Source of the DNA: Litsea cubeba
Taxonomy: Eukaryota > Streptophyta > Magnoliopsida > Laurales > Lauraceae
DNA length: 64,000 bases
NCBI GenBank assembly: GCA_012931725.1
Contig: WHSA01000883.1
Location: forward strand, 224,742 to 288,741
Reading direction: 5' to 3'
Part shown: positions 43,001-56,690 of the stretch, in pieces
Position numbering within the stretch: the first letter of the stretch is position 1
Layout: each line of letters opens with the position of its first letter
Made by a program: the position numbers and the translations under genes
The notes under the pieces: model-generated
What the model was told of the DNA's origin: nothing
The model's database searches: none
Seen by the model: only the letters and a program-made list of their open reading frames with translations

Positions 43001-46000
43001 ATTTCTTTTTTCTTTTCTCAAGGGCTTTATTTTTTTCTCAAGGCTTTATTTTTTCTCGAGGGCTTTATTTTTTCTCGAGGGATTTATTTTTCTTTCTCGA
43101 CGGCTTTATTTTTCTTTCTCAAAGGCTATATTTTTTCACAAGGCTTTATTTTTCTCTAGGGCTTTATTTTTTCTGAGGGCTTTATTACTTCTCAGGGCTT
43201 TATTACTTCTCAGGGCTTTATTTTTTCTCAGGGCTTTATTTTTTTCTCAGGACTTTATATTTTCTCAGGGCTTTATTTTTTCTTAGGGCGTTATTTTTTC
43301 TCAAGGGCTTTATTTTTTCTTCCTCAAGGGCTTTAGTTTTTTCTCAGGGCTTTGTTTTTTGTTAGGACTTTATATTTTCTCAGGGCTTTATTTTTTATGT
43401 AGCGCTTTATTTTTTCTCAGGGCTTTATTTTTTTTCAGGGCTTTATTTCTTCTCGAGGCCTTTATTTTTTCTTTCTCAAGGGCTTTATTTTTTCTCAGGG
43501 CTTTATTTTTTCTCGAGGGCTCTATTTTTCTTTCTCGAGGGCTTTATTTTTTCTTTCTCAAGGGCTATATTTTTTCACAGGGCTTTATTTTTTCTCTAGG
43601 GCTTTATTTTTTCTCAGGCCTTTATTACTTCTCAGGGCTTTATTTTTTCTCAGGGCTTTATTTTTTTCTCAGGACTTTATATTTTCGTAGGGCTTTATTT
43701 TTTCTCAGGGCTTTATTTTTTCTCAAGGGCTTTATTTTTTCTTCCTCAAGGGCTTTATTTTTTCTCAGGGCTTTATATTTCCTCAGGGCTTTATTTTTAA
43801 TGTAGCGCTTTATTTTTTCTCAAGGGCTTTTTTTCCTAGCGCTTTATTTTTTCTCGAGGGCTATATTTTTTCAAAGTGCTTTATTTTTTTACAGAGCTTT
43901 ATTTTTTTCTCAGGGCTTTATTTTTTTACAGGGCCTTAGTTTTTCTCAGGGCTTTATTTTTTCTAAAGGGCTTTATTTTTTTCTCAGGGCTTTATTTTTT
44001 CTCAAGGGCTTCCTTTTTTCTTTCTCAAGGGCTTTATTTTTTCTCAGGGCTTTATTTTTTCTCGAGGGTTTTATTTTTTCTTTCTCAAGGGCTTTATTTT
44101 TCTCAGGGCTTTGTATTTTCTCGGGGCTTTATTTTTTCTCAGGTCTTTATTTTTTCTCAGGGTCTTTATTTTTTCTTCCTCAAGGGCTTTATATTTTTTC
44201 AGGGCTTTATTTTTTCTTCAGGGTTTTATTTTTTCTCAGGGCTTTATTTTTTCTCAAGGGCTTTCTTTTTTTCTTTCTCAAGGGCATTATTTTTTCTCAG
44301 GGCTTTATTGTTTCTCGTGGGCTTTATTTTTTCTTGAGGGCTTTATTTTTTCTCAGGGCTTTATTTTTTCTTTCTCAAGGGCTTTATTTTTTCTCGAGGG
44401 CTTTATTTTTCTTTCTCGAGGGCTATATTTTTTCTCAGGGCTTTATTTTTTCTCAAGGGCTTTATTTTTTTCAGGGCTTTATTACTTCTCAGGGCTTTTT
44501 TTTTTCTCAGGGCTTTTTTTTTTCTCAGGACTTTATATTTTCTCAAGGCTTTATTTTTTCTCAGTGCCTTATTTTTTATCAAGGGCTTTATTTTTTCTTC
44601 CTCAAATGCTTTATTTTTTCCCAGGGCTTTATTTTTTCTCATGGCTTTATTATTTCTCAGGGCTTTATTTTTCCTCAGGGCTTTATATTTTCTCAGGGAT
44701 TTATTTTTTATGTTGGGCTTTATTTTTTCCCAGGGCATTTTTTTCCCGAGGGCTTTATTTTTTCCCAGGGCTTTATTTTTTTACAGGGCTTTATTTTTTC
44801 TCAAGGGCTTTATTTTTTCTCAGGGCTTTATTTTTTCTCTTGGGCTTACTTTTTCTTAGAGGGCTTTATTTTTTCTTTAGGGCTTTATTTTTTCTCTAGG
44901 GCTTCATTTTTTTCCCAGGGCTTTATTTTTGCTCGAGGGCTTTTTTTTTCTCAGGGCTTTACTTTTTCTAGTGGCTTTATTTTTTCTTGAGGGCTTTATT
45001 TTTTCTGAGTGCTTTATTTTTTCTCGAGGGCTTTATTTTTTCTCAAGGGCTTTATTTTTTCTCAGGGCTTTATTTTTCTTTCTCAAGGACTTTATTTTTT
45101 CTCGGGGCTTTAGTTTTTCTCAAGGGCTTTATTTTTTCTCAGGGCTTTATATTTTCTCAGGGCTTTATTTTTTATGTAGGGCTTTATTTTTTCTCAAGGG
45201 CTTTTTTCCCAAGGCTTTCTTTTTTCTCGATGGTTTTATTTTTTCCCAGGGCTTTATTTTTTCTCAAGGGCTTTATTTTTTCTCAGGGCTTTATTTTTTC
45301 TCAAGGTTTTTATTTTTTCTCGAGGGCTTTATTTTATTTCAAGCCTTTATTTTTTTCTCAAGGGCTTTATTTTTTCTTTCTCAAGGGCGAGGGCTATATT
45401 TTTTCTTTCTCAAGGGCTATATTTTTTCTCAGGGCTTTATTTTTTCTCAAGGGCTTTATTTTTTCTCAGGGCTTTATTACTTCTCAGGGATTTATTTTTT
45501 CTCAGGGCTTTATTTTTTCTTAGGACTTTATGTTTTCTCAAGGCTTTATTTTTTCTCAGGGCTTTATTTTTTCTCAAGGGCTTTATTTTTTCTTCCTCAA
45601 GGGCTTTATTTTTTCCCAGGGCTTTATTTTTTCTCATGGTTTTATTATTTCTCAGGGCTTCATTTTTTCTCAGGGCTTTATTTTTTATGTTGGGCCTTAT
45701 TTTTTCCCAGGGCATTATTTTTTCTCGAGGGCTTTATTTTTTCTCAGGGCTTTATTTTTTCTCAGGGGCATTATTTTTTCTCAGTGCTTTATTTTTTCTC
45801 GAGGGCTTTATTTTTTCTTAGGGCTTTATTTTTTCTCGAGGGCTTTATTTTTTCTATCTCAAGGGCTTTATTTTTTCTCAGGGCTTTCTTTTTTCTCAAG
45901 GGCTTTATTTTTTCTCAGGGCTTTATTTTTTCTCAAAGGATTTATTTTTTCTCAAGGCTTTATTTTTTCTCAAGGGCTTTATTTTTTCTCAGGGCTTTAT

Positions 46001-49000
46001 TTTTTCTCGAGGGCTTTCTTTTATCTTTCTCAAGGGCTTTATTTTTTCTCAGGGGCTTTATTTTTTCTCTGGGCTTTATTTGTTCTCGAGGGCTTTATTT
46101 TTTCTTAGGCTTTATTTTTTCTCGAGGGATTTATTTTTTCTTTCTCAAGGGCTTTATTTTTTCTCAGGGCTTTATATTTTCTCAGGGCTTTATTTTTTCT
46201 CAAGGGCTCTATTTTTTCTCAGGGCTTTCTTTTTCTCAAGGGCTTTATTTTTTCTCCGGGCTTTATTTTTTATCAAGGGCTTTCTTTTTTCTTTCTCAAG
46301 GGCATTATTTTTTCTCAGGGCTTTATTTTTTCTCATGGGTTTTATTTTTTCTTAAGGGCTTTATTTTTTCTCAGGGCTTTATTTTTTCTTTCTCAAGGGC
46401 TTTATTTTTTTCTCGAGGGCTTTATTTTTCTTTCTCGAGGGCTATATTTTTTCTTTCTCAAGGGCTATATTTTTTCTCAGGGCTTTATTTTTTCTCAAGG
46501 GCTTTATTTTTTCTCAGGGCTTTATTAGTTCTCAGGACTTTTTTTTTCTCAGGGCTTTATTTTTTCTCAGGACTTTATATTTTCTCAAGGCTTTATTTTT
46601 TCTCAGTGCCTTATTTCTTCTCAAGGGCTTTATTTTTTCTTCCTCAAATGCTTTATTTTTTCCCTGGGCTTTATTTTTTCTCATGGCTTTATTATTTCTC
46701 AGGGCTTTATTTTTTCTCAGGGCTTTATATTTTCTCAGGGATCTATTTTTTATGTAAGGTTTTATTTTTTCCCAGGGCATTATTTTTTCCCGAGGGCTTT
46801 ATTTTTTCCCAGGGCTTTATTTTTTTTACAGGGCTTTATTTTTTCTCAGGGGTTTATTTTTTTTTACAGGGCTTTATTTTTTCTCAGGGCTTTATTTTTC
46901 TCAGGGCTTTATTTTTTCTCAAGGGCTATATTTTTTCTCAGGGCTTTATTTTTTCTCGAGGGCTTTCTTTTTTCTTTCTCAAGGGCTTTATTTTTTCTCA
47001 GGGCTTAATATTTTCTCAGGGGCTTAATTTTTTCTCAGGGCTTTATTTTTTCTCGAGGGCTTTATTTTTTTCTTAGGGCTTTATTTTTTCTCAATGGCTT
47101 TATTTTTTCTCTCTCAAGGGCTTTATTTTTTCTCATGGCTTTATATTTTCTCAGGGCTTTCTTTTTTCTTCGGGCTTTATTTTTTCTCAATGGCTTTATT
47201 TTTTCTCTCTCAAGGGCTTTATTTTTTCTCACGGCTTTATATTTTCTCAGGGCTTTCTTTTTTCTCCGGGCTTTCTTTTTTCTCAAGGGCTTTATTTTTT
47301 CTTAGGGTTTTATTTTTTCTCGAGGGCTTTATAGTTACTCAGGGCTTTATTTTTTCTCAGGGCTCTATTTTTTCTTAAGGGCTTTATTTTTCCTCAGGGC
47401 TTTATTTTTTCTCGAGGGCTTTCTTTTTTCTATTTCAAGGGCTTTATTTTTCTCAGGGGTTTTATTTTTCTCAGGGCTTTATTTTTTCTCGAGGGCTTTA
47501 GTTTTTCTCAGGGCTTTATTTTTTCTTTCTCAAGGGCTTTATTTTTTCTCAGGCTTTATATTTTCTCAGGGCTTTATTTTTTTCCAAGGGCTTTATTTTT
47601 TCTCGAGGGCTTTAAATTTCTTTCTCGAGGGCTTTATTTTTCTTTCTTAAGGACTATATTTTTTCTCAAGGGCTTTATTTTTTCTCAGGGCATTATTACT
47701 TCTCAGGGCTTTATTTTTTCCAAAGGCAATATTTTTTCTCTGGACTTTATATTTTCTCAAGCCTTTATTTTTTCTTAGGGCTTTATTTTTTCTCAAGGTC
47801 TTTATTTTTTCTTCCTCAGGGCTTTAATTTTTCTCAGGGCTTTATTATTTCTCAAGGCTTTTCTTATATAGGGCTTTATTTTTTCTCAGGGCTTTATTTT
47901 TTATGTAGCGCTTTATTTTTTCTCAAGGGCATTTTTTCCTAGCGCTTTATTTTTTCTCGAGGGCTTTATTTTTTCAAAAGGGTTTTAATTTTTTGCAGGG
48001 CTTTATTTTTTCTCAGGGCTTTATTTTTTTACAGGGCCTTAGTTTTTCTCAGGGCTTTATTTTTTCTCAAGGGCTTTATTTTTTCTCAGGGCATTATTTT
48101 TTCTCAAGGGCTTTATTTTTTCTCAGGGCTTTATTTTTTCTCGAGGGCTTTCTTTTTTCTTTCTCAAGGGTGATATTTTTTCTCAGGGTTTTATTTTTCC
48201 TCATGGGCTTTATTTTTTCTCTGGGCTTTATTTTTTCTCAAGGGCTTTATTTTTTTCAGGGCTTTGTTTTTTCTCAAGGGCTTTATTTTTTCTTTCTCAA
48301 GGGCTTTATTTTTCTCAGGGCTTTATTTTTTCTCAAGGGCTTTATTTTTTCTCGAGGGCTTTATTTTTCTTTTACGAGGGCTATATTTTTTCTTTCTCAA
48401 GGGTTATATTTTTTCTCAGGGCTTTATTTTTTCTCAAGGGCTTTATTTTTTTCTCAGGGCTTTATTACTTCTCAGGGCTTTATTTTTTTCTCAGGGCTTT
48501 ATTTTTTCTCAGGACTTTATATTTTCTCAAGGCTTTATTTTTTCTCAGGGTTTTATTTTTTCTAAGGGCTTTATTTTTTCTTCCTCAAGGGCTTTATTTT
48601 TTCCCAGGGCTTTATTTTTTCCCAGGGCTTTATTTTTTCCCAGGGCATTATTTTTTCTCGAGGGCTTTATTTTTTCCCATGGCTTTATTTTTTTACAGGG
48701 CTTTATTTTTTTTCAGGAGTTTATTTTTTTATAGGGCTTTATTTTTTCTAAGGGCTTTTTTTTCTCAAGGGCTTTATTTTTTCTCAGGGCTTTATTTTTT
48801 CTCGAGGGCTTTATTTTTTTCTCAGGGCTTTATTTTTTCTCAGGGCATTACTTTTTCTTAGGGCTTTATTTTTTCTCGAGGGCTTTCTTTTTTCTTTCTC
48901 AACGGCTTTATTTTTTCTCAGGGCTTTATTTTTTCTCATGGGCTTTATTTTTTCTCGAGGGCTTTATATTTTCTCCGGGCTATCTTTTTCCTCAAGGGCT

Positions 49001-52000
49001 TTATTTTTTCTTTCTCAAGGGCTTTATTTTTCACAGGTTTTATATTTTTTCAGGACTTTATTTTTTCTCAAGGCTTTATTTTTTCTCAGGGCTTTATTTT
49101 TTCTCGAGGGCTTTATTTTTCTTTCTCGAGGGCTTTATTTTTTCTTTCTAAAGGGCTATATTTTTTCTCAGGGCTTTATTTTTTCTCAAGGGCTTTATTT
49201 TTTCTCGGGGCTTTATTACTTCTCAGGGCTTTATTTTTTCTCAGGGCTTTATTTTTTTCTCATGACTTTATATTTTTCTCAGGGCTTTATTTTTTCTCAG
49301 GGCTTTATTTTTTCTTAAGTGCTTTATTTTTTCTCAGGGTTTTATTTTTCTCAGGGCTTTATATTTTCTCAGGGCTTTATTTTTTATGTAGCTATTTATT
49401 TTTTCTCAAGGGCTTTTTTCTTGGGCTTTATTTTTTCTTGAGGGTTTTATTTTTTTCCCAGGGCTTTATTTTTTCTCAGGGCTTTAATTTTTTACAGGGC
49501 TTTAGTTTTTCTCAGGGCTTTATTTTTTCTCAAGGGCTTTATTTTTTCTCAGGGCTTTATTTTTTCTCGAGGGCTTTATATTTTCTCAGGGCTTTATATT
49601 TTCTCAGGGCTTTATTTTTTCTCAGGGCTTTATTTTTTCTCAAGGGCTTTATTTTTCTCAGGGATTTATTTTTTCTCGAGGGCTTTCTTTTTTCTTTCTC
49701 AAGGGCTTTATTTTTTCTCAGGGCTTTATTTTTTCTCATGGGCTTTACTTTTTCTCCGGGCTTTATTTTTTCTCAGGGCTTTATTTTTTCTTAAGGGCTT
49801 TATTTTTTCTTTCTCAAGGGCTTTATTTTTCTCAGGCTTTATATTTTCTCAGGGCTTTTTTTTTTCTCAAGGGCTTTATATTTTCTCAGGGCTTTATTTT
49901 TTCACGAGGGCTTTATTTTTCTTTCTCGAGGGCCTTATTTTTTATTTTTCAAGGGCTACATTTTTTCTCAGGGCTTTATCTTTTCTCCAGGGCTTTATTT
50001 TTTCTCAGGGCTTTATTACTTCTCAGGGCTTTATTTTTTCTCAAGGCTTTATTTTTTCTCAGGACTTTATATTTTCTCACGGCTTTATTTTTTTTAGGGC
50101 TTTATTTTTTCTCATGGGCTTTATTTTTTCTTCCTGAAGGGCTTTATTTTTTCTCAGGGCATTATTATTGCTCAGGGCTTTATTTTTTATGTGGGGCTTT
50201 ATTTTTTCTCAAGGGCATTCTTTCCCAGGGCATTATTTTTTTTCAAGGGCTTTATTTTTTCCTAGGGCTTTATTTTTTTATAGGGCTTTATTTTTTCTCA
50301 GAGCTTTATTTTTTCTCAAGGGCTTATTTTTTCTCTAATGGCTTTATTTTTTCTCTAGGGTTTTATTTTTTCCCAGGGCTTTATTTTTGCTTGAGGGCTT
50401 CATTTTTTCTCAGGGCTTTAGTTTTTCTGAGGGCTTTATTTTTTCTCAGGGCATTATTTTTTCTCGAGGGCATTATTTTTTTCTCAGGGCTTTATTTTTT
50501 CTCAGGGCATTATTTTTTCTGAGGGCTTTATTTTTTCTCGAGGGCTTTTTTTTTCTGGAGGGCATTATTTTTTCTCAGGGCTTTATTTTTTTCTCGAGGG
50601 CATTACTTTTTCTCAGGGCTTTATTTTTTCTCAGGGCTTTATTATTTCTGAGGGCTTTATTTTTTCTCAGGGCTTTATATTTTCTCAGGGCTTTATTTTT
50701 TCTTAGGGCTTTATTTCTTCTCGAGGACTTTATTTTTTTTAGGGCTTTATTTCTTCTCGAGGCCTTTATTTTTTATTTCTCAAGGGCTTTATTTTTTCTC
50801 AGGGCTTTATTTTTTCTCAGGGCTTTGTTTTTTCTCGAGGCCTTTATTTTTCTTTCTCGAGGGCTTTTTTTTTCTTTCTCAAGGGCTATATTTTTTGTCA
50901 GAGCTATATTGTTTCTCAATGGCATTATTTTTCTCAAGGCTTTATTACTTCTCAGGGCTTTATTTTTTCTCAAGGCTTTATTTTTTCTCAGGACTTTATA
51001 TTTTCTCAGGGCTTTATTCTATCTCAAGGGCTTTAATTTTTCTTCCTCAAGGGCTTTATTTTTTCTTCCTCAAGGGATTTATTTTTTTTCAGGGGTTTAT
51101 TTTTTCTCTGGGTTTTATTATTTCTCAGGGCTTTATATTTTCTTAGGGCTTTATTTTTTATGTAGCGCTTAATTTATTCTCAAGGGCTTTCTTTCCTAGG
51201 GCTTTATTTTTTATGTAGCGCTTAATTTATTCTCAAGGGCTTTCTTTCCTAGGGCTTTATTTTTTCTCGAGGGCTTTATTTTTTGCCAGGGCTTCATTTT
51301 TGTACAGGGCTTTATTTTTTCTCAGGGCTTTATTTTTTTACAGGGCTTTAGTTTTCCTCAGGGCTTTATTTTTTTCTCAAGGGCTTTATTTTTCTCAGGG
51401 CTTTATTTTTTCTCAAGGGCTTTATTTTTTCTCAGGGCTTTATTTTTTCTCGAGGGCTTTCTTTTTTCTTTCTCAAGGGCTTCATTTTTTCTCAGGGGCT
51501 TTATTTTTTCTCAGGGCTTTATTTTTTCTCGAGGGCTTTATTTTTTCTTAGGGCTTTATTTTTTCATTCTGAAGGGCTTTATTTTTCTCAGGGCTTTATA
51601 TTTTCTCAGGGCTTTATTTTTTTTTCAAGGGCTTTATTTTTTCTCAGGGCTTTATTTTTTCTCAAAGGCTTTACTTTTTCTCAGTGCTTCATTTTTTCTC
51701 GAGGGCTTTATATTTTCTCAGGGTTTTATTTTTTTCTCAGGGCTTTATTTTTTTCTCAAGGGCTTTATTTTTTCTCAGGGCTTTATTTTTTCTCGAGGGC
51801 TTCCTTTTTTCTTTCTCAAGGCTTTATTTTTTCTTAGGGCTTTATTTTTTCTCTGGGCTTTATTTTTTGCTCGAGGGCTTTATTTTTTCTCAGGGCTTTA
51901 TTTTTTCTCAAGGGCTTTATTTTTCTCAGGCTTTATATTTTCTCAGGGCTTTATTTTCTCTCAAGGGCTTTATTTTTTCTTAGGGATTTATTTTTTCTCG

Positions 52001-54780
52001 AGGGCTTTATTTTTCTTTCTCGAGGGCTTTATTTTTTTTCACAAGGGCTATATTTTTTCTCAGGGCTTTATTTTTTCTCAAGGCTCTATTTTTTCTTCCT
52101 CAAGGGCTTTATTTTTCCTCGGGGCTTTATATTTTCTCAGGGCTTTATTATTTATGTGGGGCTCTATTTTTTCTCAAGGACTTTTTTCCTAGGGAATTAT
52201 TTTTTCTCGAGGGCTTTATTTTTTCTAGGGCTTTATTTTTTTACAGGGCTTTATTTTTTCTCAGGGGTTTCTTTTTTTATGGGGCTTTATTTTTTCTTAA
52301 GGCTTTATTTTTTCCAAAGGGCTTTATTTTTTCTCGAGGGCTTTATTTTTTCTCTGATGGCTTTATTTTTCTCTAGGGCTTTATTTTTTCCTAGGGCTTT
52401 ATTTTTGCTCATGGGCTTCATTTTTTCTCAGGGCTTTAGTTTTTCTAAGGGCTTTATTTTTTCTCAGGGCATTATTTTTTTCGGGGCTTTATTTCTTCTC
52501 GAGGGCATTATTTTTTCTTAGGGCTTTATTTTTTCTCGAGGGCTTTATTTTTTCTCGAGGGCATTATTTTTTCTCAGGGCTTTATTTTTTCTCGAGAACT
52601 TTATTTTTTCTCAGGGCTTTATTTTTTCTCAAGGGATTTCTTTTTTCTTTCTCAAGGGCTTTATTTTTTTCTCAAGGCTTTATTTTTTCTCGAGGGCTTT
52701 ATTTTTTCTCGAGGGATTTATTTTTTTTCTCGACGGCTTTATTTTTCTTTCTCAAAGGCTATATTTTTTCACAGGGCTTTATTTTTCTCTAGGGCTTTAT
52801 TTTTTCTAAGGGCTTTATTACTTCTCAGGGCTTTATTACTTCTCAGGGCTTTATTTTTTCTCAAGGCTTTATTTTTTTCTCAGGACTTTATATTTTCTCA
52901 GGGCTTTACTTTTTCCCAGGGCGTTATTTTTTCTCAAGGGCTTTATTTTTTCTTCCTCAAGGGCTTTAGGCCTTTCTCAGGGCTTTATTTTTTGTTAGGA
53001 CTTTATATTTTCTCAGGGCTTTATTTTTATGTAGCGCTTTATTTTTTCTCAGGGCTTTATTTTTTTCAGGGCTTTATTTCTTCTCGAGGCCTTTATTTTT
53101 TCTTTCTCAAGGGCTTTATTTTTTCTCAGGGCTTTATTTTTTCTCGAGGGCTCTATTTTTCTTTCTCGAGGGCTTTATTTTTTCTTTCTCAAGGGCTATA
53201 TTTTTTCACAGGGCTTTATTTTTTCTCTAGGGCTTTAATTTTTCTCAGGCCTTTATTACTTCTCAGGGCTTTATTTTTTCTCAGTGCTTTATTTTTTTCT
53301 CAGGACTTTATATTTTCTCAGGGCTTTATTTTTCTCAGGGCTTTATTTTTTCTCAAGGGCCTTATTTTTTCTTCCTCAAGGGCTTTATTTTTTCTCAGGG
53401 CTTTATATTTCCTCAGGGCTTTATTTTTAATGTAGCGCTTTATTTTTTCTCAAGGGCTTTTTTTCCTAGCGCTTTATTTTTTCTAGAGGGCTATATTTTT
53501 TCAAAGGGCATTATTTTTTTACAGAGCTTTATTTTTTCTCAGAGCTTTATTTTTTTACAGGGCCTTAGTTTTTCTCAGGGCTTTATTTTTTCTCAAGGGC
53601 TTTATTTTTTCTCAGGGCTTTATTTTTTCTCAAGGGCTTTATTTTTTCTCAAGGGCTTTCTTTTTTCTTTCTCAAGGGCTTTATTTTTTCTCAGGGCTTT
53701 ATTTTTTTCTCGAGGGCTTTATTTTTTCTTTCTCAAGGGCTTTATTTTTTCTCAGGGCTTTAAATTTTCTCGGGGCTTGATTTTTTCTCAGGGCTTTAGT
53801 TTTTCTCAGGGGCTTTATTTTTTCTTCCTCAAGGGCTTTATATTTTCTCAGGGCTTTATTTTTTCTTCAGGACTTTATTTTTTCTCAGGGCTTTATTTTT
53901 TCTCGAGGGCTTTCTTTTTTTCTTTCTCAAGGGCATTATTTTTTTCGCAGGGCTTTATTTTTTCTCATGGGCTTTATTTTTTCTTGAGGGCTTTATTTTT
54001 TCTCAGGGATTTATTTTTTCTTTCTCAAGGGCTTTATTTTTTCTCGAGGGCTTTATTTTTTCTTTCTCGAAGGCTATATTTTTTCTTTCTCAAGGGCTAT
54101 ATTTTTTTCTCAGGGCTTTATTTTTTCTCAAGGGCTTTATTTTTTCTCAGGGCTTTATTACTTCTCAGGGCTTTTTTTTTCTCAGGGCTTTATTTTTTCT
54201 CAGGACTTTATATTTTCTCAAGGCTTTATTTTTTCTCAGTGCCTTATTTTTTCTCAAGGGCTTTATTTTTTCTTCCTCAAATGCTTTATTTTTTCCCAGG
54301 GCTTTATTTTTTCTCAGGGATTTATTTTTTATGTAGGGCTTTATTTTTTCCCAGGGCATTATTTTTTCCCGAGGGCTTTATTTTTTCCCAGGGCTTTATT
54401 TTTTCTCAAGGGCTTTATTTTTTCTCAGGGCTTTATTTTTTTCTCTTGGGCTTACTTTTTCTTAGAGGGCTTTATTTTTTCTTTAGGGCTTTATTTTTTC
54501 TCTAGGGCTTTATTTTTTTCCCAGGGCTTTATTTTTGCTCGAGGGCTTTTTTTTCTCAGGGCTTTATTTTTTCTAGTGGCTTTATTTTTTCTTGAGGGCT
54601 TTATTTTTTCTGAGTGCTTTATTTTTTCTCGAGGGCTTTATTTTTTCTCAGGGGCTTTATTTTTTCTCAGGGCTTTATTTTTCTTTCTCAAGGACTTTAT
54701 TTTTTCTCAGGGCTTTAGTTTTTCTCAAGGGCTTTATTTTTTCTTAGGGCTTTATATTTTCTCTGGGCTTTATTTTTTAT

Positions 54781-56690
54781 GTAGGGCTTTATTTTTTCTC
54801 AAGGGCTTTTTTTCCCAAGGCTTTCTTTTTTCTCGATGGCTTTATTTTTTCCCAGGGCTTTATTTTTTCTCAAGGGCTTTATTTTTTCTCAGGGCATTAT
54901 TTTTCTCGAGGGCTTTATATTTTCTCAGGGTTTTATTTTTTCTCAGGGCTTTATTTTTTCTCAAGGGCTTTATTTTTTCTCAGGGCTTTATTTTTTCTCG
55001 AGGGCTTTCTTTTTTCTTTCTCAAGGCTTTATTTTTTTCTTAGGGCTTTATTTTTCTCATGGCTTTATTTTTTCTCGAGGGCTTTATTTTTTCTCATGGC
55101 TTTATTTTTTCTCAAGGGCTTTATTTTTCTCAGGCTTTATATTTTCTCAGGGCTTTATTTTTTCTCAAGGGCTTAATTTTTTCTCAGGGATTTATTTTTT
55201 CTCGAGGGCTTTATTTTTCTTTCTCGAGGGCTTTATTTTTTCTTTCACAAGGGCTATATTTTTTCTCAAGGCTTTATTTTTTCTCAAGGGCTTTATTTTT
55301 TCTTCCTTAAGGGCTTTATTTTTCCTCAGGGCTTTATTTTTTCTCATGGGTTTATTTTTTTATAGGGCTTTATTTTTTCTCAGGGCTTTATTTTTTCTCT
55401 GGGCTTTATTTTTTATGTAGGGCTTTATTTTTTCTCAAGGGCTTTTTTTCCCAAGGCTTTCTTTTTTCTCGATGGCTTTATTTTTTCCCAGGGCTTTATT
55501 TTTTCTCAAGGGCTTTATTTTTTCTCAGGGCATTATTTTTTCTCGAGGGCTTTATATTTTCTCAGGGTTTATTTTTTCTCAGGGCTTTATTTTTTTCTCA
55601 AGGGCTTTATTTTTTCTCAGGGCTTTATTTTTTCTCGAGGGCTTTCTTTTTTCTTTCTCAAGGCTTTATTTTTCTTAGGGCTTTATTTTTTCTCATGGCT
55701 TTATTTTTTCTCGAGGGCTTTATTTTTTCTCATGGCTTTATTTTTTCTCAAGTGCTTTATTTTTCTCAGGCTTTATATTTTCTCAGGGCTTTATTTTTTC
55801 TCAAGGGCTTAATTTTTTCTCAGGGATTTATTTTTTTCTCGAGGGCTTTATTTTTCTTTCTCGAGGGCTTTATTTTTTCTTTCACAAGGGCTATATTTTT
55901 TCTCAGGGCTTTATTTTTTCTCAAGGGCTTTATTTTTTCTTCCTTAAGGGCTTTATTTTTCCTCAGGGCTTTATTTTTTCTCATGGGTTTATTTTTTTAT
56001 AGGGCTTTATTTTTTCTCAGGGCTTTATATTTTCTCTGGGCTTTATTTTTTATGTAGGGCTTTATTTTTTCTCAAGGGCTTTTTTTCCCAAGGCTTTCTT
56101 TTTTTCTCGATGGTTTATTTTTTTCCCAGGGCTTTATTTTTTCTCAAGGGCTTTATTTTTTCTCAGGGCATTATTTTTTCTCGAGGGCTTTATATTTTCT
56201 CAGGGTTTTATTTTTTCTCAGGGCTTTATTTTTTCTCAAGGGCTTTATTTTTTCTCAGGGCTTTATTTTTTCTCGAGGGCTTTCTTTTTTCTTTCTCAAG
56301 GCTTTATTTTTTCTTAGGGCTTTATTTTTTCTCATGGCTTTATTTTTTTCTCGAGGGCTTTATTTTTTCTCATGGCTTTATTTTTTCTCAAGGGCTTTAT
56401 TTTTCTCAGGCTTTATATTTTCTCAGGGCTTTATTTTTTCTCAAGGGCTTAATTTTTCTCAGGGATTTATTTTTTCTCGAGGGCTTTATTTTTCTTTCTC
56501 GAGGGCTTTATTTTTTCTTTCACAAGGGCTATATTTTTTTCTCAGGGCTTTATTTTTTCTCAAGGGCTTATTTTTTCTTCTTAAGGGCTTTATTTTTCCT
56601 CAGGGCTTTATTTTTTCTCATGGGTTTATTTTTTTATAGGGCTTTATTTTTTCTCAGGGCTTTATTTTTTCTAAAGGGCTTTATTTTTTC
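54781..56690 (+). repeat. Higher-order repeat, ~636-bp unit, three tandem copies
   Basis: A marker (TTATGTAGGGC, then CTCAAGGGCTTTTTTTCCC and AAGGCTTTC) recurs at 54781, 55417 and 56054, spacings of 636 and 637 bp. The order of variant units between markers is nearly the same in all three. The third copy departs near 56650. Confidence 0.85.
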
